Shown here piece after piece: positions 52,931 to 62,130 of a stretch of DNA of 64,000 nucleotides. This DNA is from an uncultured SAR86 cluster bacterium (GTDB lineage Bacteria > Pseudomonadota > Gammaproteobacteria > Magnimaribacterales > D2472), in the NCBI GenBank assembly GCA_902623685.1, contig CACNUQ010000002.1, forward strand, positions 37,650-101,649, in the 5' to 3' direction. Within the stretch, counting starts at the first letter, position 1. Every line of letters starts with the position of its first letter. The notes beneath the pieces were generated by a model, which saw only the letters and a program-made list of their open reading frames with translations, made no database searches and was not told the origin of the DNA. The position numbers and the translations under genes were made by a program.

Positions 52931-55120
52931 TTAATCAGAGGATGGCCAACCCATAGGAAATTGCTGTTGGGGATTAAAAACATTCATAGGCCCATACAAT
53001 GGAGACGCATTAGCTGCTGCATCAATTTCTTCTTGTGATAAAAATGGGCTTTCGACTAACTCAAATACATCTAAGCCTCTCACAATTTCTGTTGCATAAA
53101 TTTTTCCTTTATAAAAATATACTGACCAAAAACCACCAGTAATAAGATTTTTGTCATCAATAGGCCCTCTATCAAAATAGCCAATTTCTTTAGGATTTGA
53201 AGAGTCAGTAAAATCCATTACTGATATGCCACCTTGATACCAAGCCTGAACAAAAATATCTTTACCTTTAATTGGTATAATTGATCCATTGTGAGCAACA
53301 CAATTTTCTGATTCTTTTTGAGGAGCTGGCATCTTATAATGACTTTTAAAGATTAATTCATTATCAACGACATCATAAATGGCATTGGCACCCCAATTTA
53401 GTGGATCCCAAGCTCTGCATCTTGGTCTTCCTCCACCACCCCACTCATCTGTAAAAACTACCTTACTTCCATCATTGTTAAAAGTAGCAGAATGCCAATA
53501 GGCAAAACCCTCATCAGTAACCACATCCAGCCTGACGGGATTATAGGGATCTGAAATATCAAATAAAATGCCATTTCCAGAACAAGCTCCTGCAGCAAGA
53601 TTTTGGGAAGGAAAAACTGTAATATCATGACATTGATCTGTTCTAGATGTGCTTTGAGTATTATCTCCATGATCTCCCCCACGCCAAAGCCCAGCTATAA
53701 CTCCATTATCATCATCAGCAAAAACTGTTGGACTGCTAACTATCTTTGATAGCTCTGGGTTTTTAATTGGAATTTCTATAATATCAATTCTAAATAGTGC
53801 TGTTCTATTATCTCCAGGTATATCCTCAAAACAAGTTTCTAATTCTTCTTGATCCCTGACACTTGAGGTGCCTGAGTTATAAATAATTATTTTGTCGTCA
53901 TTAAAGTTAGATGAAACAACTGAATGAGTATGCGAGCCTCTGCAGGTTTGAACGAGGCCAACTTGTTTTGGTTTAAGTAAATTAGAAATATCAAAAATCC
54001 TAATGCCTCTGAAGCGTTCATCAGAAGGTTCTGAAGTTACGCCCTGCAAACCGCAATCTATTCTTCCTCTATTTTGCTCAACTGACATGATTAATAAATC
54101 TCCAATAATTGAAACATCTCCCTGACCACCAGGACATATGATTGATGATTTCAATACAGGAATTCCATTTACGTCCAATTCATAGATATTAAAACCGTGG
54201 TAACTTCCAGCTATTAAAATGTTATCTTTAAAAGCAATATCAGTATTTGAGAAACTGAGCAAAGGATATCTATTATTGCGAGATTTTTCTTCGATTGACT
54301 TAGGTTTATCAGGGTCATCAAAGTCATTTGACGTTGTGTCTTGAGGTCTAAGATCCTGGGGGTTAGATGGATCATAAAAGCCAGATGGTTTTTTTAAACT
54401 GACAAGTTTTTCTAAATAAAGAATTGCCTCATCAGCATGATACAAACCTGCTGACAAATTTGCTCTAGGGTCTGTAGACAGATTTATAAGCAAATTATTC
54501 ATTCGCTCAATTTCAATAGCCTGGTCATTGGTTAAATCAGATATGAATTCATTTAAAACTGGGTCATATGCGGTTCCTGCTTGATCCCTTAATTCATCAA
54601 CCATCTCTATTGCTCCATCGTGATGATTAATCATTAATTTTAAAAAGAGCCTATCAAACTCAACTCCATCTAAACCTTCTAATCTTGCAATATCCTCATC
54701 AGATGCCATGCCTGACATATTCATCATCTTGTTGTCATGATTATGAAATCCAGTCGATTTCTCGCCTCTTTCATCTAACCAGCTATTCATAAATAAAATC
54801 TCATCCTCTTGAGATGAATCTATCCTTGATGCAAGATCAACTATATTTTCTGTATTTGTTCTTGATGGAACTAATTTAGATAGAATTATTGCCTGCTCGT
54901 GATGCAAAATCATCATTTGTAAAAAATGAACGTCATGCGTGCTATAGCTAGTATCTGCTATCGCAATTGCTTTCTTCTCATCGATTTCAATGGATTCGAT
55001 TCCAGGAGCGCTAGGAAGAATAATGGGTGCTGCATATAATTTTACAGAGGTGAAAATTAAGATTAGCAAAGAATATGATTTGGTTTTTGAATGCGGCTTA
55101 GATTTTTTTTTCGAAATCAT
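52931..55120 (-). CDS. DUF305 / LVIVD-type secreted protein
   Basis: 729-residue exported protein. A signal peptide lies at about 13-31 after an unusually long basic n-region. Residues about 55-215 hold two copies of a DUF305-like (CopM-type, ferritin-like) unit: HDVHFLQMMILHHEQAIILS and DRLFLKLMINHHDGAIEM, each with paired histidines likely to bind copper or another metal. The C-terminal 450 residues contain LVIVD-type beta-propeller repeats (GIRIFDISNLLKPKQVGLV, NGILFDISDPYNPVRL, GISVMDFTDSSNPKEIGYF). The fusion suggests a surface metal-binding or adhesion protein. Function is not established. Confidence 0.8.
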   Translation of the reverse strand: MISKKKSKPHSKTKSYSLLILIFTSVKLYAAPIILPSAPGIESIEIDEKKAIAIADTSYSTHDVHFLQMMILHHEQAIILSKLVPSRTNTENIVDLASRIDSSQEDEILFMNSWLDERGEKSTGFHNHDNKMMNMSGMASDEDIARLEGLDGVEFDRLFLKLMINHHDGAIEMVDELRDQAGTAYDPVLNEFISDLTNDQAIEIERMNNLLINLSTDPRANLSAGLYHADEAILYLEKLVSLKKPSGFYDPSNPQDLRPQDTTSNDFDDPDKPKSIEEKSRNNRYPLLSFSNTDIAFKDNILIAGSYHGFNIYELDVNGIPVLKSSIICPGGQGDVSIIGDLLIMSVEQNRGRIDCGLQGVTSEPSDERFRGIRIFDISNLLKPKQVGLVQTCRGSHTHSVVSSNFNDDKIIIYNSGTSSVRDQEELETCFEDIPGDNRTALFRIDIIEIPIKNPELSKIVSSPTVFADDDNGVIAGLWRGGDHGDNTQSTSRTDQCHDITVFPSQNLAAGACSGNGILFDISDPYNPVRLDVVTDEGFAYWHSATFNNDGSKVVFTDEWGGGGRPRCRAWDPLNWGANAIYDVVDNELIFKSHYKMPAPQKESENCVAHNGSIIPIKGKDIFVQAWYQGGISVMDFTDSSNPKEIGYFDRGPIDDKNLITGGFWSVYFYKGKIYATEIVRGLDVFELVESPFLSQEEIDAAANASPLYGPMNVFNPQQQFPMGWPSSD

Positions 55121-55130
55121 AAATTAAAAA

Positions 55131-55153
55131 AAAGGGGTCCATTGGACCCCTTT
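55131..55153 (-). terminator. rho-independent terminator after the large TonB receptor gene
   Basis: AAAGGGGTCC/GGACCCCTTT, a perfect 10-bp stem with loop ATT, is followed on the minus strand by eight U's. It ends the receptor transcript before the DUF305 gene. Confidence 0.93.
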
Positions 55154-55170
55154 GATATTAATATAAGGTA

Positions 55171-58100
55171 TTAATACTGATATCTGAAACCAAAGCTAAA
55201 TGTACGAGGGACATAATATCCTGGGAAGTAGCACTCATTGTCACTACTACATTGCTCGTCGTTTAAGTTTGTTACACGAACTACAGCAGAAACATTTTCG
55301 TTGTAATCGTATACGACACCGCCACTAAAGCTCCAGTATCCATCATATGAATGGGGAAGAATTCTGTCACTTGCAGTTCCGTCATCATTCATAAATACGT
55401 ACTTATCTGGGAAAGCTTCCTTGTCCCAATAAAAGTCAGTAAGACCTCCATCAGTATAAACTCCGTCTACATAGACATACCAATCATCATAAGACCAATC
55501 CCAAGTATGTAAGTATCTTGTTTCTGGCTTACCAATAGATCCAGTTTCATCAACAATTGGAGATGCAGCGGTTGCTTGGAAAGCATCTTTTTTCTCTTGA
55601 TAGCCCTTTAGGTTATATCCAAAAGTACCTACGCCCATGCCAAATAGGTCTTCAAGATCTATGTCATATGCAAGTTCAACAATATAGCCTTGATAGTCAT
55701 ATGCAGATCCATTAGAAGTTCCACCTTGCACACCAATTGTTCCAGGAGCAAACCCAGACATTTGGTTATCTGCATTTCGAGTGATTTGTCCACAGAATGA
55801 GTTAGGATATGATGATGGATTTGCATCATAACAAGCTGACATCACCTGATCAGGATTAAGCTCGATGATTGCATCTGTAAGATCTACTTCTATGTAGTCT
55901 AAAGCAACGCTCAAGTTACCTGGAATCTCGATATTAGTGAATGGCAAATTAGTTGGTGTATAAATTAAACCATAGTTAAAAGATTCTGATTTTTCTGTTA
56001 ATAGGTTTGGATTTCCTCCACCGTAAACAAATATTGAAGCTGTTTCAGCTTGTGAAAGCCAACCAGCAGGATTTCCTAATTTTGCACAGTTTGCTGCTCT
56101 ATTTTCTGGTGCAGGACCTGTATTTATATTTGAAGCATCACATGGATCATCAATAATGTAGCTATAAATATATTGAGGTTGGAAAGCCTCTCCAATAGCA
56201 GGCGATCTAACGGTATTTTGTACGTTATACCTTATACCCAAAGCAGAATTAAGTCTCCATACCAAAGATAAACTGTCAACGTTGTCTTCTCCAGACACAC
56301 TATGATCCATTTCTCTGTATGCTCCAGAGAGTGTTAACTCCTCAACAAATGGAATATTCATGTCAGGGGATACCAACGGAGCTATTACTTCCATATAAGT
56401 ATCTGAAGTAGAAAATTTACCTTCTAATTCGGTCATACCACCAGAACCATCGCCAATGTAAGCCTCATCAAATAAAGAATCTTTGAACTTATACTTTTCT
56501 GTTCTTTCTTCATAACCAACAAGGACAGAAAGCTCACCAGCTGGAAGATCAGCTACAGGACCAGAGATATATCCAAAATTATAGTTTTGGTTAGTATTTG
56601 TTCTGGTTGATACACTTCCTCCAACATAATTAAGAGCCGCATCTGAGATTTGCGAACCATCACCAAAAGGACTTAAAGGAACACAGTCTCCTGGCTCACC
56701 CAACACAAAATATGATGGGTCAGCTGTTCCGCCAGGCTGCATGTAAGGATCTTTAAAGTACTCTTGAGTTGTATATCCAGCAGCACCAAGTTGATTATAT
56801 CTACAATCAATGGTTCCATCTGATAGAAGTACAGCATCAATTGCAGCGAAAAGTCGAGCTTTGATGATATCACCTCTTGAGTTAACCCTTCTTGAGACAC
56901 CGTCAGTAACTCCAAAGTTGTAATCAAAAGTTCTATCACCGATATCAAAATCACCTTCAACTCTAAGATTGAATACTCTGTTATCAACAGTATCAACGTC
57001 CTCACCACCAAGGGAGTTTACGTATGGGCCCCACGCTTTACTCATTTGGAAAGTTTTGTTGCCATATGAGTTTGTTCCTGTAGACCAATTAGCACAAAGC
57101 TCAGCTGAGTCAGCAGCACTTAAGTAAGGGTTAGTACATTCAACAATAAGTGTATTTGAAGGGGATCCAAATAATCCAGTTGTGTAAAAACCTTGGTTTC
57201 CAGAAGCATCTTCAGCTTCATATGATGTTAAATAAACTGAACCAGAAACTCTCATTCTTGGTGTAACGTCAAATCGACCAGTTTGAACAAAATTGTATTT
57301 TTCAATTGGCTCAATAACAACTGTTGGACTATGAGGATAACCAAAGTTCATTCCGTCTCCGCCTCTATATCTGAGAACACCGTCAGTAGGAATACCTTGC
57401 TTGTTAACTTTTAAATTACCTTGCTCATCAAAACCAACGTAGTCAGTTTGAGGTGTTCCAGGCCATCCTGAAGTTCTTCCTCTGTTTGGTGGTAATCCAA
57501 AAGCACCTGGTGTGTTAAGCACATCGCCTAAAGTAACACTTCCGTTAGGGCTAATGCCGAAATATGTAAAACCTTCACAATCTGGATAAATAAAAGATTG
57601 TCCGGGAACTGCACCGTTTGTGTCTTGTCCAAATTCTCTACAGACAACTTCTCTGGGAAGTTCATTAAATCTTACTTTTCTTCCATTATCTGTGTAGTCT
57701 AATGAAACAGTGACATTACCTCTACCATCCATAAAGTTTCCACCAAAGAGCATTTTGTAACCTCTTTGTAAAGATACGTCTTCAAAATAGTTGTTATGGT
57801 TGTATTGAAATTTGAATCCTTCAAAGTCATCCTTAAGAATATAGTTCACAACACCAGCGACTGCGTCAGAACCATATACAGCAGCACCACCAATATTAAT
57901 AACTTCAACTCTATCAATTAGCATGGTTGGGATATTGTTAACGTCAACTTGACCACCGCCATAACCATTTGAGGAAACAAATCTATTTCCATTAACAGTT
58001 ACTAGAGTTCTTTGTGAACCAAGTCTTAAGTTATTAATAGCCTGGCTTCCGTTGGGTCCACTTTCAGCGCCGGCTGCTGATGGTAAACGAGTAACCGCAG

Positions 58101-58317
58101 AAGAAGCATAGTCAAATAATCTATTTTCAAAGTCTTCGCCTGTAACAATTGTTACTGGAACCGGACTATCAAAAGTAGTTTTTGATTTAATTCTTGAACC
58201 TATAATAGTTATTTCTTCAGCTTCAACAACTTGCTCGACATCAGCATCGCTGCTGGAGTCTTGTGCAAATGCAGTTACAGCAAACAACCCAAACAATAAA
58301 AAAAGTTTGTTTTTCAT
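55171..58317 (-). CDS. large TonB-dependent outer-membrane receptor
   Basis: 1048-residue receptor. The signal peptide is about 1-18 (TAFAQ). After an acidic region comes a TonB-box-like EEITIIGSRIKSK, then the plug (PVPVTIVTGEDFE, NNLRLGSQRTLVTVNGNRFV, NIPTMLIDRVEVINIGGAAVYGSDAVAGVVNYILK) and a barrel with long loops ending RTFSFGFRYQY. This is the long receptor class with many extracellular loops, common in marine gammaproteobacteria. Several cysteine pairs in the loops (DPCDASN, RAANCAKLG, CSSDNECYF) suggest disulfides. A Pho-box-like site lies in its promoter region. Substrate unknown. Confidence 0.95.
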   Translation of the reverse strand: MKNKLFLLFGLFAVTAFAQDSSSDADVEQVVEAEEITIIGSRIKSKTTFDSPVPVTIVTGEDFENRLFDYASSAVTRLPSAAGAESGPNGSQAINNLRLGSQRTLVTVNGNRFVSSNGYGGGQVDVNNIPTMLIDRVEVINIGGAAVYGSDAVAGVVNYILKDDFEGFKFQYNHNNYFEDVSLQRGYKMLFGGNFMDGRGNVTVSLDYTDNGRKVRFNELPREVVCREFGQDTNGAVPGQSFIYPDCEGFTYFGISPNGSVTLGDVLNTPGAFGLPPNRGRTSGWPGTPQTDYVGFDEQGNLKVNKQGIPTDGVLRYRGGDGMNFGYPHSPTVVIEPIEKYNFVQTGRFDVTPRMRVSGSVYLTSYEAEDASGNQGFYTTGLFGSPSNTLIVECTNPYLSAADSAELCANWSTGTNSYGNKTFQMSKAWGPYVNSLGGEDVDTVDNRVFNLRVEGDFDIGDRTFDYNFGVTDGVSRRVNSRGDIIKARLFAAIDAVLLSDGTIDCRYNQLGAAGYTTQEYFKDPYMQPGGTADPSYFVLGEPGDCVPLSPFGDGSQISDAALNYVGGSVSTRTNTNQNYNFGYISGPVADLPAGELSVLVGYEERTEKYKFKDSLFDEAYIGDGSGGMTELEGKFSTSDTYMEVIAPLVSPDMNIPFVEELTLSGAYREMDHSVSGEDNVDSLSLVWRLNSALGIRYNVQNTVRSPAIGEAFQPQYIYSYIIDDPCDASNINTGPAPENRAANCAKLGNPAGWLSQAETASIFVYGGGNPNLLTEKSESFNYGLIYTPTNLPFTNIEIPGNLSVALDYIEVDLTDAIIELNPDQVMSACYDANPSSYPNSFCGQITRNADNQMSGFAPGTIGVQGGTSNGSAYDYQGYIVELAYDIDLEDLFGMGVGTFGYNLKGYQEKKDAFQATAASPIVDETGSIGKPETRYLHTWDWSYDDWYVYVDGVYTDGGLTDFYWDKEAFPDKYVFMNDDGTASDRILPHSYDGYWSFSGGVVYDYNENVSAVVRVTNLNDEQCSSDNECYFPGYYVPRTFSFGFRYQY

Positions 58318-58369
58318 AATATCCCCTTTCCTTTGTAAATATAGCTACGCATGCAGCTATCCCATAATT

Positions 58370-58387
58370 TTGACAATTCTGTGACAA
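58370..58387 (-). promoter_or_regulatory. Pho-box-like site upstream of the large TonB receptor
   Basis: On the minus strand the sequence reads TTGTCAC-AGAA-TTGTCAA: two 7-bp direct repeats with a 4-bp spacer, 53 bp before the receptor start. The geometry equals the sites at 15624 and 19634, though the spacer is less AT-pure. The TTGTCA elements could also simply be a -35 box. Confidence 0.45.
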
Positions 58388-58502
58388 AAATGCCATAAAG
58401 TCAATCAAATTCAATATATTTCTATGAGCCCTTAGACCCATTTTATAATAGCTTGTAATCGTATAGTTTATGGCGAATAACAAGAAAATAAATTTTTAAC
58501 AT

Positions 58503-59303
58503 TTAATTAAAAAAACTTTTAACTGTTAAGTCGGCCATTTGATGAATTTTATGCGCAACATCAGCATCAATTCCTTTCATTCCTTTGGTCCCAGTAACTT
58601 CTAAATTAAATAAACTTGCAAATATTACTGACGCAGCAAGATAAGTACCTTCATTTGAAGGATGTCTAAAATCATCTATATAAAGGTTTATCTCTGGATA
58701 TTTTCTTTCGAAGGCATAAAATGCTTCGCCCACTGGTATCAAAAGTATGTTGTTGGTGTTTGCTGCTTTAAAAAATTCTTCCCTTAATTGTGTGATCATA
58801 GATGGTTTATTTTTATATGGCCATGACATAAAAAGAATTGGCTCAATCCCTCTCGACCTTATAGTTTTTGCATATTTAGCAACATTCTTATGAAATTCTT
58901 TTTTTGTCTTTGGGTGAATTGGGCAAAGACTACAGTCCATAAATATAATTGCATCGATTGAGGTATCTTTTACTTGCATATATTTATTATCGTTAGCTGT
59001 ATCTATAGTAAAACTTCCAATATTTTTATTACTTAAATAGGCTTCCAAAGGATGCCAAGAAAGAGATGATCCATTGATCGTAATTGAACGCTGTCTTAGT
59101 GTTTTATTGGAAGTATGATTTTTTATAATTGAACTTACATGATTATGAAGACTATTGTTGTAATAAAAGAAACTATTGCCCACATACATAATAGATTCAA
59201 TATTCTTACCCTCTAAGATTTTATTAGATACAGCAATAGAACTTGCTAACATTGGCATGCTAGTCAACATAAGTAGCAAAAAGTAATTCGGTTTAAGTTT
59301 CAA
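58503..59303 (-). CDS. secreted SGNH-hydrolase-like protein
   Basis: 266-residue exported protein (signal peptide about 1-22) with an SGNH/GDSL-like layout. Block I is IMYVGNSFFYYNN, with the nucleophile Ser in the GNS context, and the C-terminal IDDFRHPSNEGTYLAASVIF gives the Asp-x-x-His pair of block V. Other blocks are weak. Start is TTG at 59303 with no obvious ribosome site; an ATG at 59270 would cut the signal peptide short. Likely an esterase or carbohydrate deacetylase in the periplasm. Substrate unknown. Confidence 0.65.
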   Translation of the reverse strand: MKLKPNYFLLLMLTSMPMLASSIAVSNKILEGKNIESIMYVGNSFFYYNNSLHNHVSSIIKNHTSNKTLRQRSITINGSSLSWHPLEAYLSNKNIGSFTIDTANDNKYMQVKDTSIDAIIFMDCSLCPIHPKTKKEFHKNVAKYAKTIRSRGIEPILFMSWPYKNKPSMITQLREEFFKAANTNNILLIPVGEAFYAFERKYPEINLYIDDFRHPSNEGTYLAASVIFASLFNLEVTGTKGMKGIDADVAHKIHQMADLTVKSFFN

Positions 59304-59371
59304 AATTGAGAACGTAATTTATTAAACTACTTATGATACATTGTTCTTTTAATATAAATATAAGGATTTTT

Positions 59372-59851
59372 ATGAAAAAACTACTTTTTACATTTCTAAT
59401 TTCTTCATCATTTTTAAATATTCAAGCTGATCCAAAAACCATCGCCAATGAAGTAGATTTTGTAATAAGCAAAATGTGGGAATCTTTTGTGCAAGGTGAT
59501 CACAAAATGTTTGCAGAAACCATGGCGCAAGATCCAGACATGGTTACATTTGGAACAGATGCCTCTGAAAGATGGGATGGATGGGATGAATTGCAGGATT
59601 CTGTAAAAGATCAATTTGAAGCTTTTGACATATTAAATGTTAAACGGATGAATAAAAAAGTTGGCTTAAGCAAATCTGAAGATGTTGCCTGGTTTTCTGA
59701 GATTGTTGATTGGGAGTTTCTTGTTGAGGGCAAAAAACAAACAATTGAAGGAGTTAGATATACTGGAGTGATGGAAAAACAAGAAAATGAATGGAAAATT
59801 GTTCAATTTCACTCATCTGTTGGTGTTTCTGGTCAAGTAATAGCTTATTAG
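59372..59851 (+). CDS. secreted SnoaL/DUF4440-like NTF2-fold protein
   Basis: A 159-residue protein with signal peptide MKKLLFTFLISSSFLNIQA and an NTF2-fold domain (VDFVISKMWESFVQGDHKMFAETMAQDPDMVTFGTD, then WDELQDSVKDQFEAFD). The upstream in-frame ATG (59333) would add 13 residues ahead of the signal, so the ATG at 59372, with AAGGA in front, is preferred. Function unknown; the fold often carries small-molecule binding or isomerase activity. Confidence 0.75.
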   Translation: MKKLLFTFLISSSFLNIQADPKTIANEVDFVISKMWESFVQGDHKMFAETMAQDPDMVTFGTDASERWDGWDELQDSVKDQFEAFDILNVKRMNKKVGLSKSEDVAWFSEIVDWEFLVEGKKQTIEGVRYTGVMEKQENEWKIVQFHSSVGVSGQVIAY

Positions 59852-59923
59852 TTCAAACATTAAATACTTATTTCTTTACTTAATATAGATTTTATATATA
59901 ATATATTATAAATATAATTTATT

Positions 59924-60526
59924 ATGTATTCTCTCATCAAAACTAGTAGCGCGCGTATTTCAGATACATTTGCATTCTCAATGACAAAATTCTTTAGGCT
60001 AATTGCCGATAGTTTTTTTTTAAAAAGATATGGGCATAGAGCAGTAGTCCTTGAAACGGTTGCTGGCGTTCCTGGAATGGTTGCTGGAGTTTGGATGCAT
60101 TTTAAAAGCTTAAGAAGAATGAAATCAGGCTATGGAGAACAAATAAGAGAGATGCTTGCAGAAGCTGAAAACGAGCGTATGCATTTAATGTTTTTTATAG
60201 AAATTGCTAAACCAAATATTTTTGAGAGATTTATAGTTTTATCCTCTCAATTAGTATTTGGGATATTTTATCTATTCATGTACGTATTCTTTACAAGAAC
60301 GGCTCATAGAATGATTGGATATTTTGAAGATGAAGCCGTTAGTAGTTACACAGAATATCTAGATATGGTTAAATCAGGGAAAATTGAAGACACTCCCGCC
60401 CCTGCTTTGGCAATTAGTTATTACAAGCTAGCAACTGATGCAAAACTGTCAGATGTAATTAGATGTGTAAGAGCCGATGAACAGCATCATAGTAAGACCA
60501 ATCACGAATACGCAAATAATTTATAA
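59924..60526 (+). CDS. aox: alternative oxidase
   Basis: Membrane-bound di-iron quinol oxidase that reduces oxygen without pumping protons. At 200 residues it is compact but complete. Ligand motifs are LETVAGVPGM (Glu44), AENERMHL (Glu84, His87), FEDEAVSSYTEY (Glu135) and RADEQHH (Glu186, His189), with two interfacial hydrophobic helices. Bacterial AOX occurs in some marine lineages. There is no Shine-Dalgarno before the ATG at 59924. It lies between a SnoaL-like gene and tRNA-Ala. Confidence 0.95.
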   Translation: MYSLIKTSSARISDTFAFSMTKFFRLIADSFFLKRYGHRAVVLETVAGVPGMVAGVWMHFKSLRRMKSGYGEQIREMLAEAENERMHLMFFIEIAKPNIFERFIVLSSQLVFGIFYLFMYVFFTRTAHRMIGYFEDEAVSSYTEYLDMVKSGKIEDTPAPALAISYYKLATDAKLSDVIRCVRADEQHHSKTNHEYANNL

Positions 60527-60533
60527 GATTATT

Positions 60534-60609
60534 TGGTGGAGCTAGGCGGGATCGAACCGCCGACCTCTTGCGTGCCACGCAAGCGCTCTCCCAGCTGAGC
60601 TATAGCCCC
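60534..60609 (-). tRNA. tRNA-Ala (anticodon GGC)
   Basis: The minus strand folds into a 76-base cloverleaf starting GGGGCTA and ending TAGCTCCACCA, with encoded CCA. The anticodon stem CTTGC/GCAAG encloses loop GTGGCAC, giving anticodon GGC. The T arm is GGCGG-TTCGATC-CCGCC. It reads GCC and GCU alanine codons. Confidence 0.97.
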
Positions 60610-60672
60610 AAAAAATATGAATTATATATCACTAATATCTGTGGAGTAGATTTTTTGATATATTGATTCTTC

Positions 60673-62130
60673 ATGAAAAACAGACCTGTTCTAATTGGTA
60701 TAGGTTGCTTGCAACAAAAAGGATCTTTTGCTGAACTTGATGAAGCATTAATCTTGATGGAGCAAGCTACTATAGCCGCTATTCAAGATACTGAAAATTC
60801 TGCAATTGTTAATTACATAGACGAAATTCAAATTCCCAAGGGATATTGGGCTTATAGAGATCCAGGGAAATGGATTGCTGAAAAGCATGGATTTTCTGGC
60901 GCAACAACTAGCGTTACTAAAATAGGAGTTCTGCAACAGAACTTAATTAATTCTGCATGCAAAAAAATTATTAATGAAGAGATAAGGGCTAGTCTAATTG
61001 TTGGTGGAGAAGCTAGGTATAAAAAAATACAAGCTTTGAAAGAAGGAATAGATTTCGAGGAAATGAAATTACTTGAAAATCCAGATCATTATGTAAAAGC
61101 GAAGGATGATTTATATGTAACAGAAGAGCTTAACGCATTGGGTATGATGGCTGTTGGCTACTACGCCATTCTAGAGAGCGCAATGCGTTACAAACAAAAA
61201 AATTCTATATCGGATCATGAAAAATTTCTTGGTGATCTCTATGCTAATTTTTCAAAAACTGCATCAGGGAACCAACATGCGTGGAATCAAAAAATTTATT
61301 CCTCAGATGAGATTCGAAAACCTTCAGAGAAAAATCCCAGAATCGCATATCCATATAATAAACTTCATAATTCTAGTTGGAATGTTAATCAGTCATCAGC
61401 CTTGATACTGACCAGCGAAGAGATTGCAGATAAGCTTAATATCTCATTTTCAAAAAGGGTTTATCCATTAATTTCAAGCGAAACCAATCACATGATTGGT
61501 CTTATACAAAGACCTGATATGACAAATCCCTTGGGTCTTAAATTAGCAGCAGATTTCATCATTGAGACTGCGCAGAAAAATAAAATACACCCATCAATTT
61601 ATGAACTATATAGCTGCTTTCCTGTCGCTGTTCAGATGTTTTCGAAGGCATTAAACCTCTCCGATAATATTAATAAGACAGTGACTGGAGGCATGCCTTT
61701 TGCAGGCGGTCCTCTAAATAATTATATGTTGCACGCATCTGCTCAAATGCTTTTAAAGATACGTGAAGATACAAGTGGCATAGGATTAGTTACTGGAGTT
61801 TCAGGCATGATGACAAAACAATCCTTGGCAATTTGGGGGAAAGAGCCAGCAATGGATTTTGAATCTAAGGACGTCACAAAACAGGCTGAAAAAATTGAGC
61901 TCGCTGTTCCCATGTCAAATCAAAAAGAAGGTGATGCTTTAGTAATTGGTTGTACAAGTCTTTATGAAAAACAAAATGCATCAAAAGCTGTTTTTTACGC
62001 AGAAGATTCAAAAGGTCAAAGATTAGTATTAACATCTACTGATAAAGAAATTATTAAACAAGTAGAAAAAGAAGAATGTATAGGATTAAAAGTAAAACAC
62101 TCATTCAATCAAGCATTATCATTGGATTAA
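60673..62130 (+). CDS. thiolase-like protein (SCP2-thiolase-like, TLP1 type)
   Basis: 485-residue thiolase-superfamily protein. It starts [16 protein letters not shown]. The central [18 protein letters not shown], followed by [25 protein letters not shown] and [19 protein letters not shown], is typical of the thiolase-like group with an additional C-terminal domain (about 400-485). The usual CxSG nucleophile segment near residue 98 reads NSACKKI, so only an isolated Cys is present and classical thiolysis is uncertain. The group is common in lipid-degrading actinobacteria and marine proteobacteria. Its 3' end overlaps the next gene by 55 bp. Confidence 0.85.
   Translation: MKNRPVLIGIGCLQQKGSFAELDEALILMEQATIAAIQDTENSAIVNYIDEIQIPKGYWAYRDPGKWIAEKHGFSGATTSVTKIGVLQQNLINSACKKIINEEIRASLIVGGEARYKKIQALKEGIDFEEMKLLENPDHYVKAKDDLYVTEELNALGMMAVGYYAILESAMRYKQKNSISDHEKFLGDLYANFSKTASGNQHAWNQKIYSSDEIRKPSEKNPRIAYPYNKLHNSSWNVNQSSALILTSEEIADKLNISFSKRVYPLISSETNHMIGLIQRPDMTNPLGLKLAADFIIETAQKNKIHPSIYELYSCFPVAVQMFSKALNLSDNINKTVTGGMPFAGGPLNNYMLHASAQMLLKIREDTSGIGLVTGVSGMMTKQSLAIWGKEPAMDFESKDVTKQAEKIELAVPMSNQKEGDALVIGCTSLYEKQNASKAVFYAEDSKGQRLVLTSTDKEIIKQVEKEECIGLKVKHSFNQALSLD

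Noticed and set aside
58241..58483. 80-codon minus-strand frame overlapping the start of the large TonB receptor gene
   Set aside because: Runs over the receptor signal peptide in another frame and its sequence looks random. The gap holds a promoter instead.
60534..60609. tRNA-Ala as an integration site of a genomic island
   Set aside because: No integrase gene or repeated tRNA 3' end was seen, and neighbouring genes look like core genes in base composition.
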